From NCBI GenBank assembly GCA_003501385.1, contig DNPN01000193.1:1-6653 (forward strand): a stretch of DNA of 6,653 bases, in the 5' to 3' direction. Positions 1 to 5,401 of the stretch are shown one piece after another (position 1 is the first letter of the stretch; each line of letters starts with the position of its first letter). The stretch is from Rhizobium sp. GTDB taxonomy: Bacteria > Pseudomonadota > Alphaproteobacteria > Rhizobiales > Rhizobiaceae. The notes under the pieces were generated by a model, which was not told the origin of the DNA, made no database searches, and worked only from the letters and a program-made list of their open reading frames with translations. Made by a program: the position numbers and the translations under genes.

Positions 1-7
1 ATCTGAA

Positions 8-60
8 CCTGACAGACTCTAAAGTTTGTCAGGGAAAAGTGGAATCCGGGTTTTAAACCC
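8..60. repeat. Palindromic intergenic repeat, copy 1, with hairpin
   Basis: Bases 20-44 are identical over 25 bp to bases 6626-6650 at the other end of the window (TAAAGTTTGTCAGGG followed by AAAAGTGGAA). The next three bases are TCC here and CCC there. In this copy the left side also forms a hairpin: CCTGACAGACT (8-18) pairs with AGTTTGTCAGG (23-33) through 11 pairs including one G-T, with loop CTAA. The right side ends in a small palindrome, GGGTTT-T-AAACCC (48-60). This resembles the short palindromic repeats scattered between genes in rhizobia and Brucella/Ochrobactrum; that assignment is from memory. Its exact outer limits cannot be set from two copies. Confidence 0.75.
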
Positions 61-74
61 GCTGCCAAATAGAC

Positions 75-107
75 AAAGCCCGCCGCGAGATCATCGCGGC
101 GGGCTTT
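75..107. terminator. Strong bidirectional intrinsic terminator
   Basis: AAAGCCCGCCGCGA (75-88) and TCGCGGCGGGCTTT (94-107) form a perfect 14-bp GC-rich stem with loop GATCA. On the plus strand it is followed by T108 (a run of four T in all), and on the minus strand it ends in TTTG. It can therefore stop a plus-strand gene lying left of the window and act as a backstop for lysS read-through. The orientation suggests a convergent neighbour on the left. Confidence 0.8.
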
Positions 108-133
108 TCAGTGAGGTTTGTGCAGCTTAAAAT

Positions 134-170
134 ATCGGGCCGAACAGTCGGACCCGGTTTTCGGCCCGAT
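134..170 (-). terminator. lysS intrinsic terminator
   Basis: ATCGGGCCGAA (134-144) and TTCGGCCCGAT (160-170) form an 11-bp perfect stem with a 15-nt loop. It starts 3 bases after the lysS stop codon, and on the minus strand is followed by ATTTTAAG, a short U-tract. Position and polarity fit a terminator for lysS. Confidence 0.7.
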
Positions 171-172
171 GC

Positions 173-1669
173 TCAATCCGCCTTGGCGCGGCGGGCTGGG
201 AACAGGATGACATCGCGGATCGATGGTGCGTTGGTCAGCAGCATGATCAGACGGTCCACGCCAATGCCGAGGCCACCGGCAGGCGGCATGCCCTGATCGA
301 TGGCGTCGAGGAATTCGTCATCCAGCTGCTTGTCTTTTTCGCCACGGGCATGGGCCTGTTCCAACTGCTCGACCATGCGTTTGCGCTGTTCTTCCGGGTC
401 GTTCAACTCGGAAAACGCATTGCCGATTTCCCAGGCGTTGCAATAGGTTTCAAACCGCTCCACCAGACGCGGCTCGCCGGGAACTTCCTTGGCAAAGGGC
501 GAAATGTCCTTGGGGAAATGGGTCACATGGCTTGGTTGAATCAGCGTGCCCTCGACCTTTTCTTCAAAGATAAAGGCAAGGCATTCGCCCCATGTCCAAT
601 CCTTCTCAACGGCAAAGCCTGCGGCCTTGGCGGCTGCGCGGGCTTCTTCGTCGGTCTTGATCGAGAGGAAGTCGATGCCAGTGGCTTCTTTGACGGCATC
701 CGGCATTGGTACGCGCTTGAACGGACCCTTGAAGGAGATTTCCTTGTCGCCAAAGGTAAATTCGGTGGAGCCGTGAATACGCATGGCCAGATCACCAAAC
801 AGGCGCTCCACCAGATCCATCATGTCTTCGTAATCGGCATAGGCCCAGTAGCATTCCATCATGGTGAATTCTGGATTGTGCCGGGTGGAAACGCCTTCAT
901 TGCGGAAGTTGCGGTTGATTTCAAAAATCTTGTCGGCAAGGCCAGATACCAGTGTGCGCTTGAGGAACAGTTCTGGCGCAATGCGCAGATACATGTCCTG
1001 CTTCAGCGTGTTGTGATGGGTCTTGAACGGATCGGCCGATGCACCGCCATAGACCGATTGCAGCATGGGGGTTTCGACCTCCATGAAGCCATCGCTTTCC
1101 ATGAAGCGGCGAATGCCGGAAACGATCTTGGAGCGTTGCTGAAAGCGCAGCTTGGATTCGTCATTGGTCAGAATGTCGAGATGGCGCTTGCGGTAACGCA
1201 CTTCAATGTCGGTCACGCCGTGGTATTTTTCCGGCATGGGCAGAAGTGTCTTGGTCAGCATGGTGATGGTTTCAGCGTTGATTGTCAGCTCACCGCGCTT
1301 GGTGCGGCGCACCGGACCTGTCACGCCAATAATATCACCCAGATCAATCATCGGCAGAAGGTTGCGCGCTTCTTCCGGCGTCGTGTCCTTGTGGCTGAAA
1401 ATCTGGATTTTGCCCGATGCATCGCGCAGATCCATGAACATGCCGGAATTGCGCGAGGAATAGATGCGGCCAGCCACTGTGACCGTCTCGCCCGCTTCCG
1501 TGTCTGGCTCTAGCTCTGCGTATTTCTCAGCCAGTTCCGCTGTGGTGGTGGTACGGTGGAAATGGGCGGGGTAAACATCGCCAATCTGCTCGCGCAGCAG
1601 CGCCAGTTTCTGGCGGCGCACTTCAGCGGCGTCGGAGGAGAGGGCGGTTTCTGTCTTTTCTTCGGTCAT
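173..1669 (-). CDS. lysS: Lysyl-tRNA synthetase, class II
   Basis: Cytoplasmic enzyme that joins lysine to tRNA(Lys) using ATP. The 498-residue product has the usual bacterial LysRS length. An N-terminal helix is followed by an OB-fold anticodon-binding domain (about 63-145, with VAGRIYSSRNSGMFMDLRD), then the class II catalytic core. All three class II motifs are visible: motif 1 around FMEVETPML (195-203, invariant Pro201), motif 2 FRNEGVSTRHNPEFTMMECY (255-274, Arg256 and Glu258) and motif 3 GGLGIGVDRL (465-474, Arg473). APEL (231-234) and ELND (421-424) are also typical. The ATG has a modest AGGCG Shine-Dalgarno about 7 bases upstream. It lies 108 bp downstream of gltX on the same strand, with a hairpin between them, so it is probably transcribed at least partly on its own. 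The gene looks intact. Confidence 0.97.
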   Translation of the reverse strand: MTEEKTETALSSDAAEVRRQKLALLREQIGDVYPAHFHRTTTTAELAEKYAELEPDTEAGETVTVAGRIYSSRNSGMFMDLRDASGKIQIFSHKDTTPEEARNLLPMIDLGDIIGVTGPVRRTKRGELTINAETITMLTKTLLPMPEKYHGVTDIEVRYRKRHLDILTNDESKLRFQQRSKIVSGIRRFMESDGFMEVETPMLQSVYGGASADPFKTHHNTLKQDMYLRIAPELFLKRTLVSGLADKIFEINRNFRNEGVSTRHNPEFTMMECYWAYADYEDMMDLVERLFGDLAMRIHGSTEFTFGDKEISFKGPFKRVPMPDAVKEATGIDFLSIKTDEEARAAAKAAGFAVEKDWTWGECLAFIFEEKVEGTLIQPSHVTHFPKDISPFAKEVPGEPRLVERFETYCNAWEIGNAFSELNDPEEQRKRMVEQLEQAHARGEKDKQLDDEFLDAIDQGMPPAGGLGIGVDRLIMLLTNAPSIRDVILFPARRAKAD

Positions 1670-1710
1670 TGGTTCGCCTATCGGGCACGAAATTCTTGGA
1701 TCAATTGTGG

Positions 1711-1739
1711 AGCATAGCGGCTGAAACGGGCTATGATAA
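1711..1739 (-). promoter_or_regulatory. Possible lysS promoter
   Basis: On the minus strand TTATCA (1739-1734) and TATGCT (1716-1711) are separated by 17 bases. Each matches four of six positions of the housekeeping consensus. This would give a leader of about 35 nt before the lysS ATG. The -35 partly overlaps the foot of the gltX terminator. CATAGC (1713-1718) and GCTATG (1730-1735) also form a dyad inside it. A weak call; lysS could also rely on read-through from gltX. Confidence 0.3.
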
Positions 1740-1766
1740 GCCCTCCCTTATCAAGCGGGAGGGCTT
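1738..1766 (-). terminator. Hairpin terminator after gltX
   Basis: AAGCCCTCCC (1738-1747) pairs perfectly with GGGAGGGCTT (1757-1766), giving a 10-bp stem with a 9-nt loop, 11 bases after the gltX stop. The stem ends in TT but the trailing tract on the minus strand is only ATCATAG, so termination may be incomplete and leave some read-through into lysS. Confidence 0.6.
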
Positions 1767-1777
1767 TGGATGCTGCC

Positions 1778-3232
1778 TCAGGCAGCGCCAGCCATAGTGG
1801 TCAAAACCTGAATGGCCACTTTCAGGCGCTGGCGCACCACAGAACGGCCCAGCAATGCCATGCTGTCAAACAGTGGCAGAGAACGCTGGCTGCCGGACAC
1901 GGCCACAAACAGCGGTGGGGTTACCACGCGCAGCTTCTTGCCCATCCGTTCAGAAATTGCCCGCAACTCTTCTTCAATCGTCGCCACATTCCATTCCAGA
2001 ATCTTTTCCAGATCGGCTTGAACGGTGGTGACGATTTCGAGCGTATCCGCAGGCGTGGTCTTGAGACCAGCAAAGGAAGCCGGTGTCAGACCCACATCAT
2101 TGGACAGCATGAAGCCTGCGAGGTTTGGCAATTCGCCCAGCTTGGTCACGCGGCTCTGTGCCAGTTTCAAAGCTTCCGTCAGGCGGTCGTTTTCAGATGC
2201 CCATTCAAACACGCGGCCCAGAAATTCTTCCGGCGTCAGCTTTTCACGCAGCCAGCGACCGTTCAGCCAATCCAGTTTCTGAATATCGAAAATCGCGCCA
2301 GCCTTGGAGAGATTGTCGGGGTCGAAATTGGCAATCAGCTGTTCCATGTCCAGCAGCTCTTCGCCTTCGGCAATCTGCATGAAGAACAGGCCAAGGAAGT
2401 TCATCAGCGCTTCCGGCAGATAGCCCAGCGCCGAATAATAGGAAATCGACGTCGGGTTCTTGCGCTTCGACAGCTTGGATTTGTCGGCATTGCGCATCAG
2501 GCTGAGGTGCATAAACACTGGGGGCTCAAGACCGAGGTATTTGTAGATCAGGATGTGCTTTGGCACCGACGCCAGCCATTCCTCACCACGGGCTACGTGG
2601 GTGATCTTCATCAGGTGGTCATCCACCACATTGGCCATGTGATAGGTTGGCATGCCGTCTGCCTTAAGCAGAACCTGCATGTCCACGCTTTCCCACGGAA
2701 TCGACACATCGCCATAAACGCCATCGTGGAAATCGCAGGAGCCGGATGTGGGGATTTTCAACCGCACAACTGAAGGCTCTCCGGCTTCCAAGCGGGCGGT
2801 GACTTCTTCCGCCTTAAGATGCAGACAGAGGCCATCGTAACCCGGAGGCTTGCCCGCAGCCCGCTGGCTTTCACGCATCTGCTCCAGCCGATCCGGCGTG
2901 CAGAAGCAGCGAAATGCATTGCCTTCAGCCACCATTTTATCAACGAAGGGACGGTAGGTGTCCTTGCGCTCAGACTGGCGGTATGGACCATAAGGTCCGC
3001 CCACATCCGGGCCTTCTGCCCATGTCAATCCCGTCCATTTCAGCGCATCCAGCACTTTTTGTTCAAATTCCGCCGTCGAGCGGGTGGCATCGGTATCTTC
3101 GATGCGCAAGATGAACTCGCCGCCGTGTTTTTTGGCGAACAGATAGTTGAACAGCGCGATATAGGCGGTGCCAACATGGGGCTCACCAGTGGGAGAAGGG
3201 GCAATGCGGACGCGGACGCCGGAAGTGGTCAT
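1778..3232 (-). CDS. gltX: Glutamyl-tRNA synthetase, class Ic
   Basis: Cytoplasmic enzyme that attaches glutamate to tRNA(Glu). In bacteria without GlnRS, as is usual in alphaproteobacteria, GluRS also charges tRNA(Gln) for GatCAB amidation. The 484 residues start with the Rossmann core: PSPTGEPHVGTAY (12-24) carries the HIGH-type signature HVGT, and KLSKR (253-257) is the KMSKS loop. Cys109-x-Cys111 and Cys136-x-His138, 24 residues apart, match the zinc-site pattern of E. coli GluRS. ARGEEWLASVPKH (214-226) is also typical. Residues from about 320 on form the helical anticodon-binding part. The chosen ATG precedes the conserved RVRIAPSPTG start by six residues; its Shine-Dalgarno is weak (GAGC). 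Rhizobiales often carry two gltX paralogues; which one this is, and its tRNA specificity, cannot be told here. Confidence 0.97.
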   Translation of the reverse strand: MTTSGVRVRIAPSPTGEPHVGTAYIALFNYLFAKKHGGEFILRIEDTDATRSTAEFEQKVLDALKWTGLTWAEGPDVGGPYGPYRQSERKDTYRPFVDKMVAEGNAFRCFCTPDRLEQMRESQRAAGKPPGYDGLCLHLKAEEVTARLEAGEPSVVRLKIPTSGSCDFHDGVYGDVSIPWESVDMQVLLKADGMPTYHMANVVDDHLMKITHVARGEEWLASVPKHILIYKYLGLEPPVFMHLSLMRNADKSKLSKRKNPTSISYYSALGYLPEALMNFLGLFFMQIAEGEELLDMEQLIANFDPDNLSKAGAIFDIQKLDWLNGRWLREKLTPEEFLGRVFEWASENDRLTEALKLAQSRVTKLGELPNLAGFMLSNDVGLTPASFAGLKTTPADTLEIVTTVQADLEKILEWNVATIEEELRAISERMGKKLRVVTPPLFVAVSGSQRSLPLFDSMALLGRSVVRQRLKVAIQVLTTMAGAA

Positions 3233-3352
3233 GGTTTTGCTCGTATTCGCGTAAAGGCAGCCAAGCGAGGGTCGGCCTTGAGAATGATGGTTTCAAAAAA
3301 TGCTGAAACAGCGGCGATGTGCTGTGTTTTCACCAAATTTTCTTGTGTTTGC

Positions 3353-3381
3353 CTTAGGCCATATTCAGCGCCAAGCGTCAA
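3353..3381 (-). promoter_or_regulatory. Probable gltX promoter
   Basis: On the minus strand CTTGACG (TTGACG at 3381-3376) is followed after 17 bases by CCTAAG (3358-3353). The -35 fits the alphaproteobacterial CTTGAC consensus; the -10 is weaker. Transcription would begin near 3346 and give a gltX leader of about 115 nt. That leader contains a small hairpin, GTTTCA (3290-3295 on plus) with TGAAAC (3304-3309). No T-box or amino-acid-rich leader peptide was seen. Confidence 0.5.
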
Positions 3382-3470
3382 GGAAAACCCAATCTGCGGG
3401 GCATCTGCGCGCGTTGGTTTCAAGGATTGAACAATCGTCTCAAAAATACGACTAAAAAATGCAAGCGCGT

Positions 3471-3496
3471 GGAACTATTTTGGGTGGTGTCACGTT
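3471..3496 (+). promoter_or_regulatory. Candidate EcfG general-stress sigma promoter
   Basis: GGAAC (3471-3475) and CGTT (3493-3496) are 17 bases apart on the plus strand. This matches the consensus recognised by the alphaproteobacterial general-stress ECF sigma factor (EcfG, RpoE2, SigT): GGAAC, a 16-17 base spacer, then CGTT. The start site would lie near 3503. No protein-coding gene follows on this strand, but a hairpin terminator does, about 165 nt downstream. Confidence 0.55.
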
Positions 3497-3502
3497 TACA
3501 AA

Positions 3503-3667
3503 CCAATAAAGGTTGCGCCCTCCGTAGATAACGCCTGAGGAAATAGATCGCCTTCCTGTTTCCATCGCGTGCTTCGGCTGAAAACGGTTCCGCATTTGAC
3601 CGGCCAAACTTTATCGACCATCGTCCCCTGAAAGCCCGCGTTCCGCCGACGCGGGCTTTCTCTTTGG
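3503..3667 (+). ncRNA. Candidate stress-regulated small RNA
   Basis: The stretch is bounded by a GGAAC-N17-CGTT promoter on the left and a rho-independent terminator on the right. It has no credible plus-strand ORF: the best GTG-initiated frame runs 20 codons, without a ribosome binding site. Near the 5' end AACC (3501-3504) can pair with GGTT (3511-3514). It is followed by a C-rich segment CCCTCC (3518-3523), complementary to purine-rich Shine-Dalgarno sequence. Further on, CGGT (3585-3588) pairs with ACCG (3599-3602), extended by GGC (3576-3578) and GCC (3603-3605). Organisation recalls GsrN, the general-stress sRNA of Caulobacter with a C-rich loop, but homology was not established. Both ends are estimates. 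Alternatives are a leader remnant or a diverged element with no function. Confidence 0.45.
3630..3667 (+). terminator. Intrinsic terminator, plus strand
   Basis: GAAAGCCCGCG (3630-3640) and CGCGGGCTTTC (3650-3660) form a perfect 11-bp stem with a 9-nt loop, followed on the plus strand by TCTTTGG. On the minus strand the hairpin is followed by AGGGGACG with no U-tract, so it favours the plus direction. It could still slow minus-strand transcripts leaving the terC-family gene, which ends 48 bp away. Confidence 0.65.
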
Positions 3668-3708
3668 CGCATCCGACCCATTTTTTGGTCAGGCTTTTAT
3701 GTCGTTGT

Positions 3709-4473
3709 TCAATGCCGCGTCGGCTCATCCGACTTTTTGGCAGCCGTTTTGGTTTTGCGCCGGGCCAGCATGTTCAGCGCCTCGACCAGCGTCGAAAAGC
3801 CCATGGCGGCATAGATATAACCCTTGGGCACATGGAAGCCCATGCCATCGGCAATCAGCGTCATGCCGATCATCATCAAAAAGCCCAGTGCCAGCATGAC
3901 GACTGTGGGGTTTTTCTCGATGAAGCGTCCCAATGGATTGGCGGCCAGAAGCATTACGGACACAGCGACGAGCACGGCAATCACCATGACAATCACATGT
4001 TCGGTCATGCCAACGGCGGTGATGATGCTATCGACCGAAAAAACCAGATCCAGCAGCAGGATCTGCCCGATGGCAGCCCCCATGGAGGCAGTGGCTGGAC
4101 CGGCGATAAAGGCCTCGTCCTTGTCAATCGGGTCTACAGTGTGGTGGATTTCCTTGGTGGCTTTCCAGACAAGGAACAGGCCGCCTGCGATCAAAATCAT
4201 GTCTTTCCATGAAAACCCATGGCCAAACAGCGTGAACACCGGATCTGTCAGCTTGACGATCCACGCGACCGTGCCCAGCAAGCCAAGGCGCATGACAAGC
4301 GCCAAACCAATGCCAATGCGTCTTGCCTGTTCCCGTTGGTGCTCCGGCAATTTATTGGTCAGAATGGAAATGAACACCAGATTGTCAATGCCAAGCACCA
4401 CTTCCATGGCGATCAGGCTGACAAGCGCGACCCAAACGGTTGGATTGCTGGCTAAAATTATAAAGTCTTGCAT
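3709..4473 (-). CDS. TerC-family integral membrane protein
   Basis: A 254-residue inner-membrane protein of the TerC/YkoY/YgdQ type. About seven hydrophobic segments are visible (roughly 11-38, 54-74, 90-104, 128-153, 158-178, 190-209 and 218-236). The two family signatures are present: MEVVLGIDNLVFISILTNKL (23-42) and LLLDLVFSVDSIITAVGMTE (139-158), with intramembrane acidic residues Glu24, Asp30, Asp142 and Asp148. Relatives such as E. coli Alx and Bacillus YkoY/YceF have been linked to manganese export and enzyme metalation; others are tied to tellurite resistance. Substrate here is unknown. ATG 4473 is preferred over an upstream in-frame TTG (4515), because GGGG lies 6 bases ahead and the promoter would place the start site after the TTG. 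The tail (238-254) is basic and cytoplasmic-looking. Confidence 0.9.
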   Translation of the reverse strand: MQDFIILASNPTVWVALVSLIAMEVVLGIDNLVFISILTNKLPEHQREQARRIGIGLALVMRLGLLGTVAWIVKLTDPVFTLFGHGFSWKDMILIAGGLFLVWKATKEIHHTVDPIDKDEAFIAGPATASMGAAIGQILLLDLVFSVDSIITAVGMTEHVIVMVIAVLVAVSVMLLAANPLGRFIEKNPTVVMLALGFLMMIGMTLIADGMGFHVPKGYIYAAMGFSTLVEALNMLARRKTKTAAKKSDEPTRH

Positions 4474-4511
4474 CGATATCCCCGGTTTTGGCCCAAATCC
4501 CGCAATTGAGC

Positions 4512-4540
4512 ACAATCTGAGAGGACATATAAGATGTCAA
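4512..4540 (-). promoter_or_regulatory. Probable promoter of the TerC-family gene
   Basis: A perfect TTGACA (4540-4535, minus strand) is followed after 17 bases by GATTGT (4517-4512). The TGA inside the -35 box is the stop codon of the upstream tetR-type gene. Transcription would begin near 4505, with a leader of about 32 nt. The gene can thus be expressed independently of the repressor, although co-transcription is also possible because no terminator lies between them. Confidence 0.5.
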
Positions 4541-5262
4541 ACGCCGTTGGGTAGATCCGACGGTTCGGTTTCTTTCGGCTGATAGGCAAGAAGGAACATG
4601 TTCAGGGCGCTCTCAATAACTATGTCGACCTCATTTTCCATGTTTGGACAGGAGGGTTGGCCGAAAAGCCTTTCCTTGAAAAAGGTTCCCGTGGTAATTT
4701 CGACAAACTGTCGCGCGGCCAGATTGACATCGTCGATCTCCAGATGACCAGCATCGACCTGTTTTTGCAGGAATTCTTCCAGCACGGTACGAGCATTTTC
4801 CGGGCCAGACTTCAGGAAGTTGCGACAAAGGTGGGGCATGCGATCAATCACACCCAGCAAGATGCGAATTGCACCGGTCATTTCGCTGGTCAGAACATAC
4901 ATGGCAAAGGCTTTGCCGTAATTGCGCAAAAGATCACGCAACTCACCCTCCTCGGCAAGAATATCACGCAACGTTGCTGTGAACTTCTGTTTGCTGGTTT
5001 CAATCAGCGCCGAAAACAGATCTTCCTTGCTTTCAAAGTAGACGTAAATCGTGCCTTTGGAGACGCCAGCCTCACGGGTGACATGGTTCATACTGGTGGC
5101 ATCGAAACCATATTTCATGAAAGCGCGTTTTGCGCCCTCAATGATCTGGTCGCGCTTGGCAGGATCTGCACCGGCTGCAAACCGCCCAGAACCGGGCTGA
5201 CAGCGTTTGTCTGTTTCCTGCCCTTGATGCATCTCGGTGTCAATATCGATGTCGTGTTCCAA
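4537..5262 (-). CDS. TetR/AcrR-family transcriptional repressor
   Basis: A 241-residue one-domain-per-role regulator. An N-terminal TetR-type DNA-binding domain covers about 36-85: RDQIIEGAKRAFMKYGFDAT, then the helix-turn-helix MNHVTREAGVSKGTIYVYFE (58-77) and SKEDLF. The C-terminal helical part (about 90-230) binds ligand and dimerises; it resembles the group that controls efflux pumps. Start: TTG at 5262, with GAGG 7 bases upstream. An in-frame ATG at 5232 has no well-placed Shine-Dalgarno, so it is less likely. Either choice leaves an extra N-terminal stretch before the DNA-binding domain, about 35 or 25 residues, rich in Asp and His at its tip. It diverges from the emrA-type gene 140 bp away, which makes that efflux gene and its own promoter the expected targets. 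Confidence 0.93.
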   Translation of the reverse strand: MEHDIDIDTEMHQGQETDKRCQPGSGRFAAGADPAKRDQIIEGAKRAFMKYGFDATSMNHVTREAGVSKGTIYVYFESKEDLFSALIETSKQKFTATLRDILAEEGELRDLLRNYGKAFAMYVLTSEMTGAIRILLGVIDRMPHLCRNFLKSGPENARTVLEEFLQKQVDAGHLEIDDVNLAARQFVEITTGTFFKERLFGQPSCPNMENEVDIVIESALNMFLLAYQPKETEPSDLPNGV

Positions 5263-5310
5263 AAATTAACCTCAAGACGTGTAAGCGGCCCAATAAATCG
5301 AATTGTCGGC

Positions 5311-5341
5311 TTGATATGTGGCAAAAAACGCCATATGTCAA
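5311..5341. promoter_or_regulatory. Superimposed divergent promoters for tetR and emrA-type genes
   Basis: Plus strand: TTGATA (5311-5316), 17 bases, TATGTC (5334-5339), giving an emrA start near 5346. Minus strand: TTGACA (5341-5336), 17 bases, CATATC (5318-5313), giving a tetR start near 5306. Each -35 box overlaps the -10 box of the other. The segment 5313-5339 is itself a near-palindrome: GATATGTGGC and GCCATATGTC around AAAAAAC, with two mismatches. Polymerase cannot occupy both promoters at once. Confidence 0.6.
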
Positions 5342-5342
5342 A

Positions 5343-5365
5343 TCGAACTGAACGGTTCCGTTCGA
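5343..5365. promoter_or_regulatory. Probable TetR-type operator
   Basis: GAACGG (5350-5355) and CCGTTC (5358-5363) form a 6-2-6 palindrome centred between 5356 and 5357. A second, offset dyad overlaps it: TCGAAC (5343-5348) with GTTCGA (5360-5365). It covers the predicted emrA start site and lies just upstream of the tetR -35 box. That is where a repressor would block emrA fully and dampen its own synthesis. Binding by this TetR protein is inferred from position. Confidence 0.6.
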
Positions 5366-5401
5366 CGCAATTCCAATTTCGTTTCATATATGGTGGCTTT
5401 C

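Noticed and set aside
1..22. Tail of a plus-strand gene ending Ser-Glu-Pro-Asp-Arg-Leu-stop
   Set aside because: Only six codons are visible, and most of them lie inside the CCTGACA hairpin of the repeat. A gene may end further left, but nothing here proves it.
350..1513. 387-codon plus-strand ORF opposite lysS
   Set aside because: It is a mirror frame of a clearly conserved lysS, rich in His, Phe and Gly, with no domain and no start signals. The long plus-strand ORF opposite gltX (1733-2773) is rejected for the same reason.
3229..3423. 64-codon minus-strand ORF whose stop overlaps the gltX start as ATGA
   Set aside because: The overlap looks like translational coupling, but the probable gltX promoter lies inside this ORF, downstream of its ATG. 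No internal start has a Shine-Dalgarno, and the protein resembles no family I know.
3496..3681. Minus-strand ORFs in the gltX-terC gap (61 codons, with an internal ATG at 3621 giving 41 codons preceded by AGGGG)
   Set aside because: Codon use includes CTA, TTA and CGA with little third-position bias. The spacing from AGGGG to the ATG is short, and the upstream part runs through a terminator hairpin. The plus-strand RNA explains the region better.
3671..3694. GACC/GGTC hairpin flanking a T-run just after the TerC-family stop
   Set aside because: Only four base pairs with an 8-base loop; too weak to call a terminator.
5318..5401. Upstream in-frame start for the EmrA-type protein (28 extra residues)
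   Set aside because: The ATG lies inside the predicted promoter and the extra codons run through the operator. ATG 5402 has GGTGG at good spacing.
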